From assembly GCF_000196255.1 (NCBI RefSeq), contig NC_006370.1, positions 3,237,411 to 3,301,410 on the forward strand: 64,000 nucleotides of DNA, read 5' to 3'. The DNA comes from Photobacterium profundum SS9. Lineage in GTDB: Bacteria; Pseudomonadota; Gammaproteobacteria; Enterobacterales; Vibrionaceae. A program made the translations under genes and the position numbers. Shown here piece after piece: positions 1 through 10,283 of this stretch. Positions within the stretch are counted from its first letter, which is position 1, and each line of letters opens with the position of its first letter. Under the pieces are notes generated by a model, which was given only the letters and a program-made list of their open reading frames with translations, had not been told where the DNA came from and made no database searches.

Positions 1-462
1 GACATATCTAAAGTAGCTGTTCGCTATGCCGCCAAACGCTACAAAAACTGCCACTTCTGTGTCGCGTCGAGCCACCGCTTACCTTATTCCGATGCATATC
101 TTGACGGCATAGTGCGTATTTACGCACCTTGTAAAGATGAAGAGTTACAACGCGCAGTTAAAAAAGACGGTATTTTAGTGACTGTTTCGCCTGCTGCACG
201 TCACCTATACCAGTTAAAAGAATTAATTTATAACGGCGTACACTTGCACGACATGGAGCCAGAAGTGATAGAAGGCTTCGATTTAGTCACTGATCAGCAA
301 TTACATTACGACATGACGCTGAACGGCGAAGAGGCAACAGCCTTAATGCAAATGACACCTTTTGCATGGAAAACATCAGATGCTGTATGGGAACAACTAA
401 AAACGGCGATTGATTTACGCTGTGAAGCCGACTTTTCAATCCGCGTTTATCGTCGCCAATAA
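1..462 (+). CDS. rlmA: 23S rRNA (guanine-N1)-methyltransferase RlmA, C-terminal part
   Basis: The frame is open from base 1 and ends at 462, so about 153 C-terminal residues of a SAM-dependent methyltransferase are visible; the N-terminal zinc finger and most of the Rossmann core lie outside the window. RlmA methylates G745 of 23S rRNA in gammaproteobacteria. The run AVRYAAKRY, then CVASSHRLPYSD, IYAPCK and LLQMTPFAW-type segments (here ALMQMTPFAWKTS) match the C-terminal half of the E. coli protein as I know it. The truncation is a window edge, not a lesion. Confidence 0.93.
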   Translation, partial: DISKVAVRYAAKRYKNCHFCVASSHRLPYSDAYLDGIVRIYAPCKDEELQRAVKKDGILVTVSPAARHLYQLKELIYNGVHLHDMEPEVIEGFDLVTDQQLHYDMTLNGEEATALMQMTPFAWKTSDAVWEQLKTAIDLRCEADFSIRVYRRQ

Positions 463-488
463 CCATTCTTCTTTCCTCCCTCAACTTA

Positions 489-528
489 TTGATATTGATT
501 ATCAGTTGTATTTGATAATCAATATCAA
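489..528. promoter_or_regulatory. Perfect 16-bp inverted repeat resembling overlapping Fur boxes
   Basis: Arms 489-504 and 513-528 are exact reverse complements (TTGATATTGATTATCA on the left) around an 8-base spacer. The arms are rich in the GATAAT/ATTATC hexamers that make up Fur sites, and the following gene is a ChaN-type, iron-linked lipoprotein. A role as Fur operator is inferred. The lack of a T-run argues against a terminator for rlmA. Confidence 0.55.
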
Positions 529-676
529 CTACATTACTATCACACACCGTCTACAGTTATACCTATTGCATTAAGATTTGATCCAATAATGAATAAAGTA
601 GGTATTCATACTGTGTATTTCGACTTTTACATGTATATCTTCACATGTAGGTTATTTTTTAAGGTGTAGTATTCAA

Positions 677-1642
677 ATGAAAAAGTGGTTCACTCTTGGG
701 CTAACTGGCATGCTTATGGGCTGTGCAACACAGTCTGAATTACCTGTAAATACAACGGCTACGCAATCTTTACCGCCCACAATGTATGATTACACGATCA
801 CCTCACCACAAGGTGCAACGCTTAACCTATCAAAGCTTGCCCTAGCAATTAGCGATGCCGATATTATTCTTGTGGGTGAATGGCATGGGCATCCGGGGGC
901 GCATTTAATGCAAGCCCAACTGTTTGCTGAGCTTTATCGTCAAAACCCCAATATGGCTTTATCGATGGAACAATTTACCCGCGACAAGCAACCTTTGCTT
1001 GATCAATATTTAGCGGGAGAAGTTGGCGAACAAACACTCATAAAAGAAGGGAATGCTTGGCCTAACTACATCAGTGACTACCGTCCTTTGGTGGAGTTAG
1101 CAAAGCAAAATGATTTGGATGTGATTGCCGCGAATGCGCCTAAGCCTATTGTCCGCTGTATTGGTCGAGAAGGCGCTGATTATCTTGATCGCCTGCCTAG
1201 TAACGAACGTAAGTGGGTAGCTGATGATTTAACATTAACTACAGACGCTTACCAAGAAAAATTCAAAGCATCAATGCACCATGGTGATGAAGCAAAAACG
1301 CAACGCCAGTTTGCCGCCCAAACCGCTTGGGATGACACCATGGCAGAAAGTATGGTGAATTATTTAGCGAAGCATCCTGGCAAGCAAATTATCCATGTTG
1401 CAGGGCGATTCCATGTTGCTGAAGGGCTAGGTACAGCATCACGTATTAAAGCACGTAACCCTGAGCTTAACGTCGTTATGGTGACTCCTGTCACTGAACA
1501 ATCGAATATCGCTGAGGATGCACCTGATTATCGAGTCAATGTAATGCCATTGCCCAAAGGTTATGCCAGTAAAGATAAAATGATGGCTGCAATGAAAAGC
1601 ATTTCAGGCAGAAATAAAGAATTGAAGTGTTATACCAAATAA
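677..1642 (+). CDS. ChaN family (heme/iron-linked) lipoprotein
   Basis: 321-residue protein with a lipoprotein signal ending in MLMGC (lipid-attached Cys about residue 16), so it should sit in the envelope. The body matches the ChaN/DUF399 branch of the Tiki/TraB-like superfamily: the DIILVGEWHGHPGAH segment near residue 65 carries the Gly-Glu-x-His signature, and a second conserved block IIHVAGRFHVAEGLG lies near residue 235. Members of the family bind heme cofactor or are iron-regulated; the exact reaction is not settled. A Fur-like palindrome lies about 150 bases upstream, consistent with induction under iron limitation. The gene stands alone between rlmA and an ABC importer. Confidence 0.85.
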   Translation: MKKWFTLGLTGMLMGCATQSELPVNTTATQSLPPTMYDYTITSPQGATLNLSKLALAISDADIILVGEWHGHPGAHLMQAQLFAELYRQNPNMALSMEQFTRDKQPLLDQYLAGEVGEQTLIKEGNAWPNYISDYRPLVELAKQNDLDVIAANAPKPIVRCIGREGADYLDRLPSNERKWVADDLTLTTDAYQEKFKASMHHGDEAKTQRQFAAQTAWDDTMAESMVNYLAKHPGKQIIHVAGRFHVAEGLGTASRIKARNPELNVVMVTPVTEQSNIAEDAPDYRVNVMPLPKGYASKDKMMAAMKSISGRNKELKCYTK

Positions 1643-2075
1643 AACGAATAGCCAGAAAAGAGTAGTCCCCCATCGGCGGCCAGCTGGTGGAGGACTTAGG
1701 AGAGATACAGCTATATATCCCTTTTACTAGCTCATTATCCTGCAACGACCTTTCCTGAAGCTGAATAGGCTTTGACTTTTTCAACGTGAAAAATAAATCA
1801 GTTAAGATCAATATTATCAATAATTCCAATTAAGAATAATCAACCAGATTGATACTCAAAACACAGCGCTTAAACACTACGAACCCAAGAAATTCAAATC
1901 AATCTGCCGCCATTTCATAAATAAACCACATATTAGATAGATATAATGTTTCAAGCTTGTTAAAAATTAGATGTTCTTTCTTTTCTCTTTGCGCTAAAAC
2001 ATTATCCTATGAGATCACAGTTCCCACTACAGACTGCTCTCTAACTGGATAAAATTATAAAGCAAGGAACTTGCA
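1643..2075. other. Intergenic region, imperfect hairpin only
   Basis: AT-rich non-coding stretch. An imperfect hairpin (AGTCC near 1664 pairing with GGACT near 1693) follows the ChaN-like gene but has no T-run, so it is a poor terminator. The remainder must contain the promoter of the ABC operon; I see no convincing -35/-10 pair, operator or riboswitch. No open frame here looks genuine. Confidence 0.4.
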
Positions 2076-3044
2076 ATGAAGGGTAAAAAACTACTTATCG
2101 CGGCCGGTATAGCGGCATCATTCGCACTATCATCCGCATCTGCCTTCGCGGATGTTGCCAAAGTCGCAGTATCACAAATCGTTGAACATCCCGCTCTTGA
2201 TGCTGCACGCCAAGGTTTACTCGATGGTTTAAAAGCAAAAGGATACGTCGAAGGTGAAAACCTTGAATTCACTTATCAGACAGCACAGGGTAATCCTGCC
2301 ATTGCAGTTCAAATAGCCAAACAATTTGTCGGTGAACAACCAGATGTCTTAGTCGGTATTGCAACACCGACAGCACAAGCCCTTGCCGCTTCTACTCGTT
2401 CTATTCCCGTTGTGTTTACTGCTGTTACTGATCCTGTTGGCGCAAAGCTTGTTAAAAACATGGAAAAACCCAACGGTAATGTAACAGGGCTTTCTGACTT
2501 ATCACCCGTGGCTCAGCATGTTGAGCTAATGCAAGAAATCATTCCAAATCTGAAAAGTATCGGGGTGGTCTTTAACCCAGGTGAATCCAATGCTGTTGCG
2601 TTAGTTGAATTACTACATGAAGCCGCAAAAGCAAAAGGTATTGAAGTCGTAGAAGGCACAGCGCTTAAGAGTGCTGATGTTCAATCAGCAGCGCAAATCA
2701 TCGCATCAAAAGTGGATGTTATTTACGCCCCGACAGATAACACAGTTGCCAGTGCGATTGATGGGCTAGTAAACGCAGCAAACCAAGCAAACAAACCGAT
2801 TATTGGCGCATCCACGACTTACATTAAAAATGGCGCACTTGCAGCATTGGGTTTTGACTATTACCAAGTTGGTATTCAAACAGCAGACTATGTTGATGCG
2901 CTACTTAAAGGCACGAAAGTCGCTGATTTACCGGTTCATGTTGCTAAAGGGTCAGATCTAGCCTTAAACCAAAAAGCGGCCAAGAAATTAGGGATCACCT
3001 TCCCAGCGGCAGTATTAGCACGCGCAACCTCAGTAACGAAATAA
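2076..3044 (+). CDS. ABC transporter substrate-binding protein (ABC_sub_bind type)
   Basis: 322 residues with a clear signal peptide (MKGKKLLIAAG start, cleavage near SASAFA-D at about residue 26), so periplasmic. Sequence blocks such as VGIATPTAQALA, PVVFTAVTDPVGA and FNPGESNAVA place it in the PF04392-type binding proteins, whose better-studied members bind aromatic amino acids such as tryptophan or other small organic ligands; the ligand cannot be read from sequence. It is the first gene of a three-gene importer followed by permease and ATPase. AAGGAACTTGCA precedes the ATG as ribosome-binding site. Confidence 0.9.
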   Translation: MKGKKLLIAAGIAASFALSSASAFADVAKVAVSQIVEHPALDAARQGLLDGLKAKGYVEGENLEFTYQTAQGNPAIAVQIAKQFVGEQPDVLVGIATPTAQALAASTRSIPVVFTAVTDPVGAKLVKNMEKPNGNVTGLSDLSPVAQHVELMQEIIPNLKSIGVVFNPGESNAVALVELLHEAAKAKGIEVVEGTALKSADVQSAAQIIASKVDVIYAPTDNTVASAIDGLVNAANQANKPIIGASTTYIKNGALAALGFDYYQVGIQTADYVDALLKGTKVADLPVHVAKGSDLALNQKAAKKLGITFPAAVLARATSVTK

Positions 3045-3143
3045 GCATTAGATAACGAGGTTCGCGTAGAGAGTGGCGAGCAATCGCATCTCGTCACTCG
3101 GATCTCACGTCTAATTTATTATCTAAGACAAGGAGTGTTATAG

Positions 3144-4070
3144 ATGTCTTTCTTTGCCTTCATCGGTACGCTAGAGATTGGGTTAGTGTATGGATTGGTT
3201 GCGCTTGGGGTTTACCTGACTTTTCGCGTTTTAGATTTTCCCGATTTAACCGTCGATGGCAGCTTCCCTATGGGTGCTGCGGTCGCTGCTACCGCAATCG
3301 TAGCTGGCATTAATCCATGGATAGCCACATTACTGGCAATCTTTGCCGGTGGTGCTTGTGGTTTAGTGACTGGATTCTTAGCCATTCGCTGCAATATCTT
3401 GCATTTATTGGCCAGTATTTTGACCATGATTGCCGCTTTCTCTATCAATATCCGCATTATGGGTCGCCCTAATCTTGCTCTTTTAGGGGAAGAAACTATT
3501 TTGACCCCGTTCGAAAACTTTGCGATGGATTACGGTTTTGATTCTAATTTAATTCGTTTACTGGTTGTTGCTCTGCTTGTGGTCTTCAGTGCTTGGTTCA
3601 TCATTCGTTTGTTAGCCAGTGATTTTGGCTTGGGTTTACGTGCAACGGGCGTGAATAGCCGCATGGTAAGCGCACAAGGCGGCAACACTGCGTTATATAC
3701 CTACCTTGGCCTTGCGCTTTCAAATGGTTTTGTCGGTTTTTCTGGCGCTCTTTTCGCCCAAACAAACAGCTTTGCTGATGTCACTTCGGGGGTTGGTACT
3801 ATTGTGGTCGGCCTTGCTGCGGTTATCTTGGGACAAACCCTTATCCCAGGTAGAAAAATATGGGTTGCCGTCGTCGCAGTTATTGTCGGCTCAGTGCTAT
3901 ACCGCCTCGCAGTCGCTTTTGCATTAAGTTCAGGTATGTTTGGGCTTAAAGCTTCCGATCTTAATTTGATCACCGCTGTGCTTGTCGCCGTTGCCTTAAT
4001 TGCACCACGAATGAAAAACAGCTTTAATCGCAAAAAGAAACGCGCAGCAACCATCAAAAAACTCGCCTAG
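3144..4070 (+). CDS. ABC transporter permease (BPD_transp_2 / LIV-type fold)
   Basis: 308-residue, strongly hydrophobic protein with about eight to nine predicted membrane segments. The blocks VYGLVALGVYLTFRVLDFPDLTVDG and GLRATGVN identify the branched-chain/putative tryptophan permease family that pairs with PF04392 binding proteins. It lies 99 bases after the binding protein and 9 bases before the ATPase, and should form the channel of the importer. AAGGAG precedes the start. The basic C-terminal tail (KKKR near residue 298) is cytoplasmic. Confidence 0.9.
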   Translation: MSFFAFIGTLEIGLVYGLVALGVYLTFRVLDFPDLTVDGSFPMGAAVAATAIVAGINPWIATLLAIFAGGACGLVTGFLAIRCNILHLLASILTMIAAFSINIRIMGRPNLALLGEETILTPFENFAMDYGFDSNLIRLLVVALLVVFSAWFIIRLLASDFGLGLRATGVNSRMVSAQGGNTALYTYLGLALSNGFVGFSGALFAQTNSFADVTSGVGTIVVGLAAVILGQTLIPGRKIWVAVVAVIVGSVLYRLAVAFALSSGMFGLKASDLNLITAVLVAVALIAPRMKNSFNRKKKRAATIKKLA

Positions 4071-4079
4071 GAGGTAAAG

Positions 4080-4874
4080 ATGATTGAATTAAATGATATT
4101 CGCGTTACCTTCAATGAAGGAACGATTTTAGAAAACCAAGCACTTCGTGGCATTGATTTAGTGGTGCCTGAAAAGCAATTTGTTACTGTGATTGGCTCAA
4201 ATGGCGCAGGAAAATCGACGTTGCTGGGCGCAGTCAGTGGTGAAACCCCCATGAGCGATGGGCAAGTACTGATTGATAATATTGATGTGACGGATAAGTC
4301 TGTACATCAACGTGCGCAATATGCCGCACGTGTATTTCAAGACCCCTTAGCTGGCACTTGTGCATCTTTAACGATTGAAGAGAATATGGCATTAGCCTAT
4401 AAACGCGGCAGCCAACGCAGTTGGAAAATGGCGCTATCAGCAAACCGCCGTAAACTCTTTCAAGAGCGTATCAGTATTCTTGGTTTAGGTTTAGAAGATC
4501 GCTTAGGTGACAGTATTGGCTTACTTTCAGGCGGTCAGCGCCAAGCTGTAAGCTTAGTCATGGCCACATTGGCCGACAGTAAGCTGTTATTACTTGATGA
4601 ACACACTGCAGCTCTGGATCCAAGAATGGCCGCTTTTGTCCTCGCCCTTACAACAAAAGTAGTGAAAGAATTCGATCTCACCGTAATGATGGTAACGCAC
4701 TCGATGAAAGATGCCCTCGCGCATGGCGATCGCACTGTCATGCTTCACCAAGGTGAAATCGTTTTAGATGTTAAAGGTCAAGAACGAGACAAAATGGACG
4801 TGAAACAGCTACTTGAAATGTTCAGTAAAGTGCGGGGCGAAGAATTAGCGGATGACAGCCTTTTACTGAGTTAA
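4080..4874 (+). CDS. ABC transporter ATP-binding protein
   Basis: 264 residues. Walker A GSNGAGKST near residue 40, signature LSGGQ near residue 144, and Walker B LLLLDE near residue 165, followed by His where most ABC ATPases have Pro (DEH), then the switch histidine in VTHS near 205. It energises the importer formed with the two preceding genes. GGAGG just upstream gives a strong ribosome-binding site that overlaps the permease stop. A duplicated H/P difference in the DEP position is common in this subfamily, so I do not read it as a defect. Confidence 0.92.
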   Translation: MIELNDIRVTFNEGTILENQALRGIDLVVPEKQFVTVIGSNGAGKSTLLGAVSGETPMSDGQVLIDNIDVTDKSVHQRAQYAARVFQDPLAGTCASLTIEENMALAYKRGSQRSWKMALSANRRKLFQERISILGLGLEDRLGDSIGLLSGGQRQAVSLVMATLADSKLLLLDEHTAALDPRMAAFVLALTTKVVKEFDLTVMMVTHSMKDALAHGDRTVMLHQGEIVLDVKGQERDKMDVKQLLEMFSKVRGEELADDSLLLS

Positions 4875-5195
4875 TTAAATTCAACGAACATAACCCCTGT
4901 ATAACTTTATTATTAGATATAGATTATTACGGGGTTATTCCAACGCTTTAAACTGTCACGTTTGATATCATGCCTCTCTCAAATTACTCATTACTCCCCT
5001 CTTCGACTGCATTCTAATAAATCAAAAAATATTTATTAACGATGAAAAATGAAAGAGTTATCTGTTATTGCTATTCACATAAAAAGCCTAGAATCAATTG
5101 AAATACCACTTCACCGTCGCTACTGTTGTAGAATTGAAGTAAAATATGCCTAGCGCTCTATCTTTTCTGAGCCCTTATTTAGATTTAGGAAAACA
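4875..5195. other. Intergenic region with a long-loop hairpin
   Basis: An 8-bp inverted repeat (ATAACCCC at 4890-4897 and GGGGTTAT at 4931-4938) with a 33-base loop follows the ABC operon and may act as its terminator, but no T-run follows. The rest is AT-rich and presumably carries the promoter of the next gene; nothing else is recognisable. Confidence 0.35.
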
Positions 5196-5507
5196 ATGAA
5201 AAAAACATTTGCTTTAACTCACCCAAAAAAAGCTGTGCCAAGAATCGTTGAATCAGTTAAAAGTGAAGTGAAAAAGTACATCAAAAGAGAGCGCAATAAG
5301 CAGCTTCCTTCTGGTGTCGATTTTTGGGATTTTGATTGTAAGTTTGGTCACACCGAACAAGAAGCAAAAGTAATCCACCTTAAAGAAATCAACAAGTGCA
5401 TCGATGAAGCAGAGAAATTAGAACTGACTTCATTCTATCTTGAGATTTTAGTTAAAGATGGCATTCGTACTAAAAAGCCACTAGACGGCTTATTTGAAGA
5501 CGAATAA
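5196..5507 (+). CDS. DUF6172 family protein, function unknown
   Basis: 103-residue, lysine-rich soluble protein without signal peptide or membrane segment. The core PSGVDFWDFDCKFG followed by HLKEINKCIDEA matches my memory of a small conserved family (DUF6172) found in marine gammaproteobacteria. The spacing of the conserved Trp/Asp block and a basic N-terminal helix (KSEVKKYIKRERNK) suggest a nucleic-acid- or ribosome-associated protein, but that is only a guess. It is monocistronic: TAGGAAAACA precedes the ATG and a strong terminator follows. Confidence 0.8.
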   Translation: MKKTFALTHPKKAVPRIVESVKSEVKKYIKRERNKQLPSGVDFWDFDCKFGHTEQEAKVIHLKEINKCIDEAEKLELTSFYLEILVKDGIRTKKPLDGLFEDE

Positions 5508-5615
5508 ACATTTTCACTGTTAACATTAGTATTGAAGGCAGTACTGGGTAGGGCTTTACGATAGTTTGATCAATTCACTATCGTCTTGCGGCGCAGAATA
5601 TGACTGACCTGAACT

Positions 5616-5641
5616 AAAAAGCCCTTACTCAGGGCTTTTTT
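5616..5641. terminator. Rho-independent terminator, bidirectional
   Basis: AAAAAGCCCT pairs with AGGGCTTTTT around a short loop. A-run on one side and T-run on the other allow it to serve the DUF6172 gene (+) and yfbV (-), which converge here. Confidence 0.85.
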
Positions 5642-5705
5642 ACTTTCTTCTTTCAGATAGTAGATAATATTTCACAACGTCCACGGAATCACACCGTATT
5701 TGTCG

Positions 5706-6155
5706 TTAAAACCACCTTTCTAACGATGTTTTATCCAGTTGCTTAAATGCACGATTCAAGACTTCTGCCAACTCAAGGTATCGAGGCTGTTTTTTCAACG
5801 GCTGCATTGCGTGCCCTTCACTGGTGATCTTTTCATAAATTTCACGATACCAAATGGCTAATGAAGGTGGCAACGTTGTTCGACTGCGCTTACCTAACCA
5901 CCATAAACCTTGCAAAGGCATCGTCAATGCAAATAGCGCCACCGTCATTGCTTGTGGTAGCGCGCCATAGTTATTGAATGCCATTTGGCTTAAGACACTC
6001 ATGACTGCAACGGCAGGCATAACACGGGTCGCGAATTTTGTCGCTTTAATGTAGCGCTGTTCTGGGAATATGGCTGCTAGCTCTTTGCGCATAGGCCATG
6101 TTGCCATGTACTGCTGACCATTTTGGAAGTCTTGCCAAACTGTTCGTTGAGTCAT
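5706..6155 (-). CDS. yfbV: UPF0208 inner membrane protein YfbV
   Basis: 149 residues from the ATG at 6155; an upstream in-frame extension to 6218 is rejected because the family starts at [15 protein letters not shown] sequence and is about 150 residues long. Two membrane segments lie near residues 43-60 and 66-85, followed by a cytoplasmic tail with YREIYEKI and [14 protein letters not shown]. Its role is not firmly known; E. coli YfbV has been linked to chromosome organisation. It sits next to ackA-pta as in E. coli, divergent from them. Confidence 0.92.
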   Translation of the reverse strand: MTQRTVWQDFQNGQQYMATWPMRKELAAIFPEQRYIKATKFATRVMPAVAVMSVLSQMAFNNYGALPQAMTVALFALTMPLQGLWWLGKRSRTTLPPSLAIWYREIYEKITSEGHAMQPLKKQPRYLELAEVLNRAFKQLDKTSLERWF

Positions 6156-6490
6156 AAAACACCAACCATCAAAAAAAACCATAATTATTAAAATAAAGTA
6201 GTAACAAACTTGATTCAAATTAAATTTTTCTAAAATCTTTTTGTTATATTGGGTAACAATCGGCTATCCTAAGCACGCTTTAAGTTAATTGTTGCCTGTA
6301 ATTACCATTTAGGCAACCTAAAGCCGCCTCAAGGATGACCCAGAATTGCGGGTTACTCAATTCTAGCTCTACGGATAGTGCACAATTTTAACCCCGCTTA
6401 GATGACTGTATCAAAAGTCGTCTACGCTATGGGTACTTTTTTTATTCTCACGAATATCAACTTTCAGACAGATTATAGGTAGTCACTCTC
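6156..6490. other. Divergent promoter region of yfbV and ackA
   Basis: 335 bases with no credible ORF. It must hold the promoters of yfbV and ackA and, downstream of about 6300, a leader of the ackA mRNA with several short self-complementary stretches (CTCAAGGATGACCC followed by GGGTTACTC). I cannot identify a specific operator such as ArcA, FNR or CRP by eye. Confidence 0.4.
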
Positions 6491-7687
6491 ATGTCTAAGC
6501 TGGTTCTAGTTCTTAACTGCGGTAGTTCATCTCTTAAATTCGCTATTGTTGACGCTGTTTCAGGTGAAGAGCACCTAACAGGTCTTGCAGAATGTCTGCA
6601 CCTTCCAGAAGCTCGTATCAAGTGGAAACTTGATGGCAAGCACGAAGCTCAACTTGGCGATGGTGCTGCTCACGAAGAAGCGCTAGCATTCATGGTAGAA
6701 AGCATCATTGCTTCTAAGCCAGAATTTGCCGCTAACCTAGCAGCTATCGGTCACCGTGTAGTTCACGGTGGTGAGAAGTTCACTCAATCTGTTCTTATCG
6801 ACGAAACAGTAGTTAAGGGTATCGAAGATTGTTCTGCACTAGCACCTCTTCATAACCCTGCTCACATCATCGGTATTAAAGCGGCACAGAAAGCATTCCC
6901 AGCACTTAAAAACGTTGCTGTATTCGATACTGCTTTCCACCAGACTATGCCTGAAGAAGCGTACCTATACGCACTTCCGTACAACCTATACACAGACCAC
7001 GCTATCCGTCGTTACGGCATGCACGGTACTTCTCACCTGTTTATTACACGTGTAACAGCTGAGCTACTAGAAAAGCCAGTTGATGAACTAAACATCATCA
7101 ACTGTCACCTAGGTAACGGTGCTTCTGTTTGTGCAATCAAGAACGGTAAATCTGTAGATACATCTATGGGTCTTACTCCTCTTGAAGGTCTAGTAATGGG
7201 TACGCGTTGTGGTGATATCGATCCTGCGATCATTTTCCACCTACACGATACACTTGGTTACTCTGTTGAAAAAATCAACAACATGCTAACTAAAGAGTCT
7301 GGCCTTCAAGGTCTAACTCAAGTGACTTCTGACTGTCGCTTCGTTGAAGACAACTACGGCAAGAAAGAAGAAGCAACTCGTGCAATGGACGTATTCTGTC
7401 ACCGTCTAGCTAAGTACGTTGCTGGTTACACTGCAACACTAGAAGGTCGTCTAGACGCAATCACTTTCACTGGCGGCATCGGTGAAAACTCAGCTCCTAT
7501 CCGCGAAATGGTTCTTAACCGTCTTGCTATCCTAGGTGTTGAAGTTGACGTTGAAGCAAACCTTAAAGCACGCTTCGGTAAAGAAGGTGTTATCACGACT
7601 GCAAACAGCCGTGTACCTGCAATGGTAGTTTCGACTAACGAAGAACTAGTTATCGCAGAAGATACAGCGCGTCTAGCTGCTATCTAA
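6491..7687 (+). CDS. ackA: Acetate kinase
   Basis: 398 residues, full length. AckA interconverts acetyl phosphate + ADP with acetate + ATP in the cytoplasm, the last step of overflow/fermentative acetate production. The N-terminal nucleotide-binding signature [12 protein letters not shown], the active-site region [10 protein letters not shown], the [10 protein letters not shown] loop, GMHGTSH and the GGIGENS phosphate motif near residue 330 are all intact. Codon use is strongly biased toward GGT/GCT/CTA/CTT, typical of a highly expressed gene in this group. It is followed by its own terminator, then pta. Confidence 0.98.
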   Translation: MSKLVLVLNCGSSSLKFAIVDAVSGEEHLTGLAECLHLPEARIKWKLDGKHEAQLGDGAAHEEALAFMVESIIASKPEFAANLAAIGHRVVHGGEKFTQSVLIDETVVKGIEDCSALAPLHNPAHIIGIKAAQKAFPALKNVAVFDTAFHQTMPEEAYLYALPYNLYTDHAIRRYGMHGTSHLFITRVTAELLEKPVDELNIINCHLGNGASVCAIKNGKSVDTSMGLTPLEGLVMGTRCGDIDPAIIFHLHDTLGYSVEKINNMLTKESGLQGLTQVTSDCRFVEDNYGKKEEATRAMDVFCHRLAKYVAGYTATLEGRLDAITFTGGIGENSAPIREMVLNRLAILGVEVDVEANLKARFGKEGVITTANSRVPAMVVSTNEELVIAEDTARLAAI

Positions 7688-7702
7688 TCTAACGATTTTT
7701 AT

Positions 7703-7730
7703 AACGGCTGGCCTAGGCTGGCCGTTTTTT
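7703..7730 (+). terminator. Terminator between ackA and pta
   Basis: ACGGC pairs with GCCGT (with inner GCC/GGC pairing) and is followed by six T. It would reduce read-through from ackA into pta, implying a separate pta promoter in 7731-7840. Confidence 0.75.
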
Positions 7731-7851
7731 CATGTGTAATACAATTGTTTGTTGTGGCGTTGCTCCATAATTGTTCTAATTTGCAGATCGACCTGCCTTT
7801 AGAATCGTTATCGAACAGCGCTGTATTATTCAATAGTTTGAGGAATTCATA

Positions 7852-10008
7852 GTGTCCCGTACTATTATGCTCATCCCAGTTGGCGCTGGTGTCGGTCTAA
7901 CAAGCGTAAGCCTCGGTGTTTTACGTGCAATGGAACGCAAAGGCGTTCGTGTTTCTTTCTTTAAGCCTATCGCACAGCCACGTAGTGGTGGTGAGCAACC
8001 GGATCTGACTACAACGATCATCCGTGCTAACAGCGATATGGAAATTGCAGAACCATTTACAATGGCACGTGCCGAAGAACTTCTTCGTAACGACCAAAGT
8101 GATGTACTGCTAGAAGACATCGTTGCGCGTTTCAAAGCATCAACAGCTCAATCTGAAGTAGCATTAATCGAAGGTCTTGTACCTACACGCAAACACCCAT
8201 TTGCGAACCAGATTAACTATGAAATCGCTAAAACGCTGGGTGCGGAAATCGTATTCGTTATTGCGCACGGTACTGATAACCCTGCACAACTAAAAGAGCG
8301 TATCGAAGTAGCATGTTCTAACTTCGGCGGCATTAAAAACAAGCAAATCTCAGGCGTTATTGTTAATAAACTAAACGCACCTGTAGATGCTGAAGGCCGT
8401 ACTCGCCCAGACCTATCTGAAATCTTTGACGATATAGACGGCACAACTATTCCGCTAAACGTTGAAGTAATGCAAGTATACAACTCTAGCCCTATTCGTG
8501 TACTTGGTTGTGCGCCATGGAGCCCAGAGCTAATTGCAACACGTTCAACAGATATTGCAGCGCACCTTAACGCTCAAATCATCAACGAAGGTGATATTGC
8601 GACTCGTCGTATAAAGAGCGTTACTTTCTGTGCACGCTCTATTCCGAACATGGTTGAGCACTTCCGTCCTGGTTCACTACTAGTGACTTCTGCAGACCGT
8701 CCTGACGTTATCGTTGCGGCATGTCTTGCAGCAATGAACGGCGTTGAAATCGGTGCACTTCTTCTAACTGGCGGCTATGAGCTACCTAAGCCAGTGATGG
8801 ATCTTTGTGAGCGTGCATTCGCAACAGGCTTACCTGTGATGACTGCACTGGGTAACACTTGGCAGACATCTCTGAATCTTCAGAGCTTCAGCCTTGAAGT
8901 ACCAGCAGACGATAAAGAACGTGTAGAATTCGTTAATGAATACATGGCTAGCCACATCGATGGTCAGTGGATTGAATCATTAACTGAAGGTTCTGCTAAA
9001 GAGCGTCGTCTAAGCCCACCAGCATTCCGTTATGAATTAACAGAGCTAGCGCGCAAAGCAGCTAAGCGTGTTGTTCTTCCTGAAGGTGACGAACCACGTA
9101 CCGTTAAAGCTGCAGCTATCTGTGCTGAACGCGGTATTGCTGAGTGTGTTCTTCTTGGTAACCCAGAAGAAATCAAGCGTGTTGCTGAACAGCAAGGCGT
9201 TACACTAGGTGCTGGCGTTACAATCATCGATTCTGAATCGGTACGTGAAAACTACGTTAAACGTCTTGTTGAGCTTCGCGGTGCGAAGGGCATGACTGAC
9301 GTTGTTGCACGTGAAAAACTTAAAGATTCTGTTTTCCTAGGCACAATGATGCTTGAGGCAGGTGAAGTTGATGGTCTTGTTTCTGGTGCGGTTCATACCA
9401 CAGCAAACACGATTGTTCCTCCATTCCAAATCATCAAAACAGCACCAGATGCTTCTATCGTATCTTCTATCTTCTTCATGCTTCTGCCTGATCAAGTACT
9501 GGTATACGGTGACTGTGCAATCAACCCAGATCCAAATGCTGAACAACTTGCTGAAATCGCAATTCAATCTGCTGATTCTGCTAAAGCATTCGGTATCGAA
9601 CCTCGCGTTGCTATGATTTCATACTCTACTGGTACATCTGGTAAGGGTGCTGATGTTGATAAAGTACGTGAAGCGACACGCATTGCTCAAGAGAAACGTC
9701 CTGATCTAATCATCGATGGTCCTCTACAGTACGATGCTGCAATCATGGAAAATGTAGCCGCTTCTAAAGCGCCTAACTCTCCTGTAGCGGGTAAAGCAAC
9801 AGTATTCGTATTCCCAGACCTAAACACGGGTAACACGACGTACAAAGCGGTACAGCGTTCAGCTGATCTAGTTTCTATCGGCCCTATGCTTCAGGGCATG
9901 CGTAAGCCGGTAAATGACCTTTCTCGTGGCGCACTAGTAGACGATATCGTATACACAGTTGCACTGACTGCGATTCAGGCTAAGCAAACTGAGAACGCTA
10001 CGAAGTAA
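7852..10008 (+). CDS. pta: Phosphate acetyltransferase (long, three-domain form)
   Basis: 718 residues from a GTG start preceded by TGAGGA at 7 bases. Converts acetyl-CoA + phosphate to acetyl phosphate, partner of AckA. Domains: N-terminal P-loop-like/BioD-type region ([11 protein letters not shown] near residue 15), central DRTGG-type regulatory domain (about 220-350), C-terminal PTA_PTB catalytic domain (about 385-710; [28 protein letters not shown]). Length matches the enterobacterial type-II enzyme. Codon use is as biased as ackA. Confidence 0.98.
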   Translation: MSRTIMLIPVGAGVGLTSVSLGVLRAMERKGVRVSFFKPIAQPRSGGEQPDLTTTIIRANSDMEIAEPFTMARAEELLRNDQSDVLLEDIVARFKASTAQSEVALIEGLVPTRKHPFANQINYEIAKTLGAEIVFVIAHGTDNPAQLKERIEVACSNFGGIKNKQISGVIVNKLNAPVDAEGRTRPDLSEIFDDIDGTTIPLNVEVMQVYNSSPIRVLGCAPWSPELIATRSTDIAAHLNAQIINEGDIATRRIKSVTFCARSIPNMVEHFRPGSLLVTSADRPDVIVAACLAAMNGVEIGALLLTGGYELPKPVMDLCERAFATGLPVMTALGNTWQTSLNLQSFSLEVPADDKERVEFVNEYMASHIDGQWIESLTEGSAKERRLSPPAFRYELTELARKAAKRVVLPEGDEPRTVKAAAICAERGIAECVLLGNPEEIKRVAEQQGVTLGAGVTIIDSESVRENYVKRLVELRGAKGMTDVVAREKLKDSVFLGTMMLEAGEVDGLVSGAVHTTANTIVPPFQIIKTAPDASIVSSIFFMLLPDQVLVYGDCAINPDPNAEQLAEIAIQSADSAKAFGIEPRVAMISYSTGTSGKGADVDKVREATRIAQEKRPDLIIDGPLQYDAAIMENVAASKAPNSPVAGKATVFVFPDLNTGNTTYKAVQRSADLVSIGPMLQGMRKPVNDLSRGALVDDIVYTVALTAIQAKQTENATK

Positions 10009-10036
10009 TTACTGATTAGCTAAACAAGCTACACCG

Positions 10037-10070
10037 AACGCCTCTGCAGTAATGCAGTGGCGTTTTTTTT
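10037..10070 (+). terminator. Rho-independent terminator of pta
   Basis: AACGCC-T-CTGCA pairs with TGCAG-T-GGCGTT around a GTAA loop, followed by eight T. It marks the boundary between core genes and the accessory island that follows. Confidence 0.93.
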
Positions 10071-10283
10071 GCTTCAAAAACGGGTTCACCCGAAAAAGGG
10101 ACCATACCAAAATACAAGATTAATGGCCTTTCCAGCTCATACGATCGAGCAATATGCTTCCCTAGTACGAGCTTCCCATCATGGAATAAAAGAGGTTTCA
10201 ATCGCAAATATTGAAACTGATATTTTTGTCTATTTATCTTTCAATTGTAAGATAAGCCGCTAAATCAAGGTGTAGAGCATAAC

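Noticed and set aside
1664..1700. Hairpin after the ChaN-like gene considered as a terminator
   Set aside because: The stem has mismatches and no following T-run.
9337..9616. ORFs inside pta on both strands
   Set aside because: Shadows of a highly biased real coding frame; no independent signals.
10057..10263. 68-codon ORF between pta and the toxin gene
   Set aside because: It starts within the pta terminator hairpin, lacks a ribosome-binding site and resembles no family I know; it could be remnant sequence but cannot be supported.
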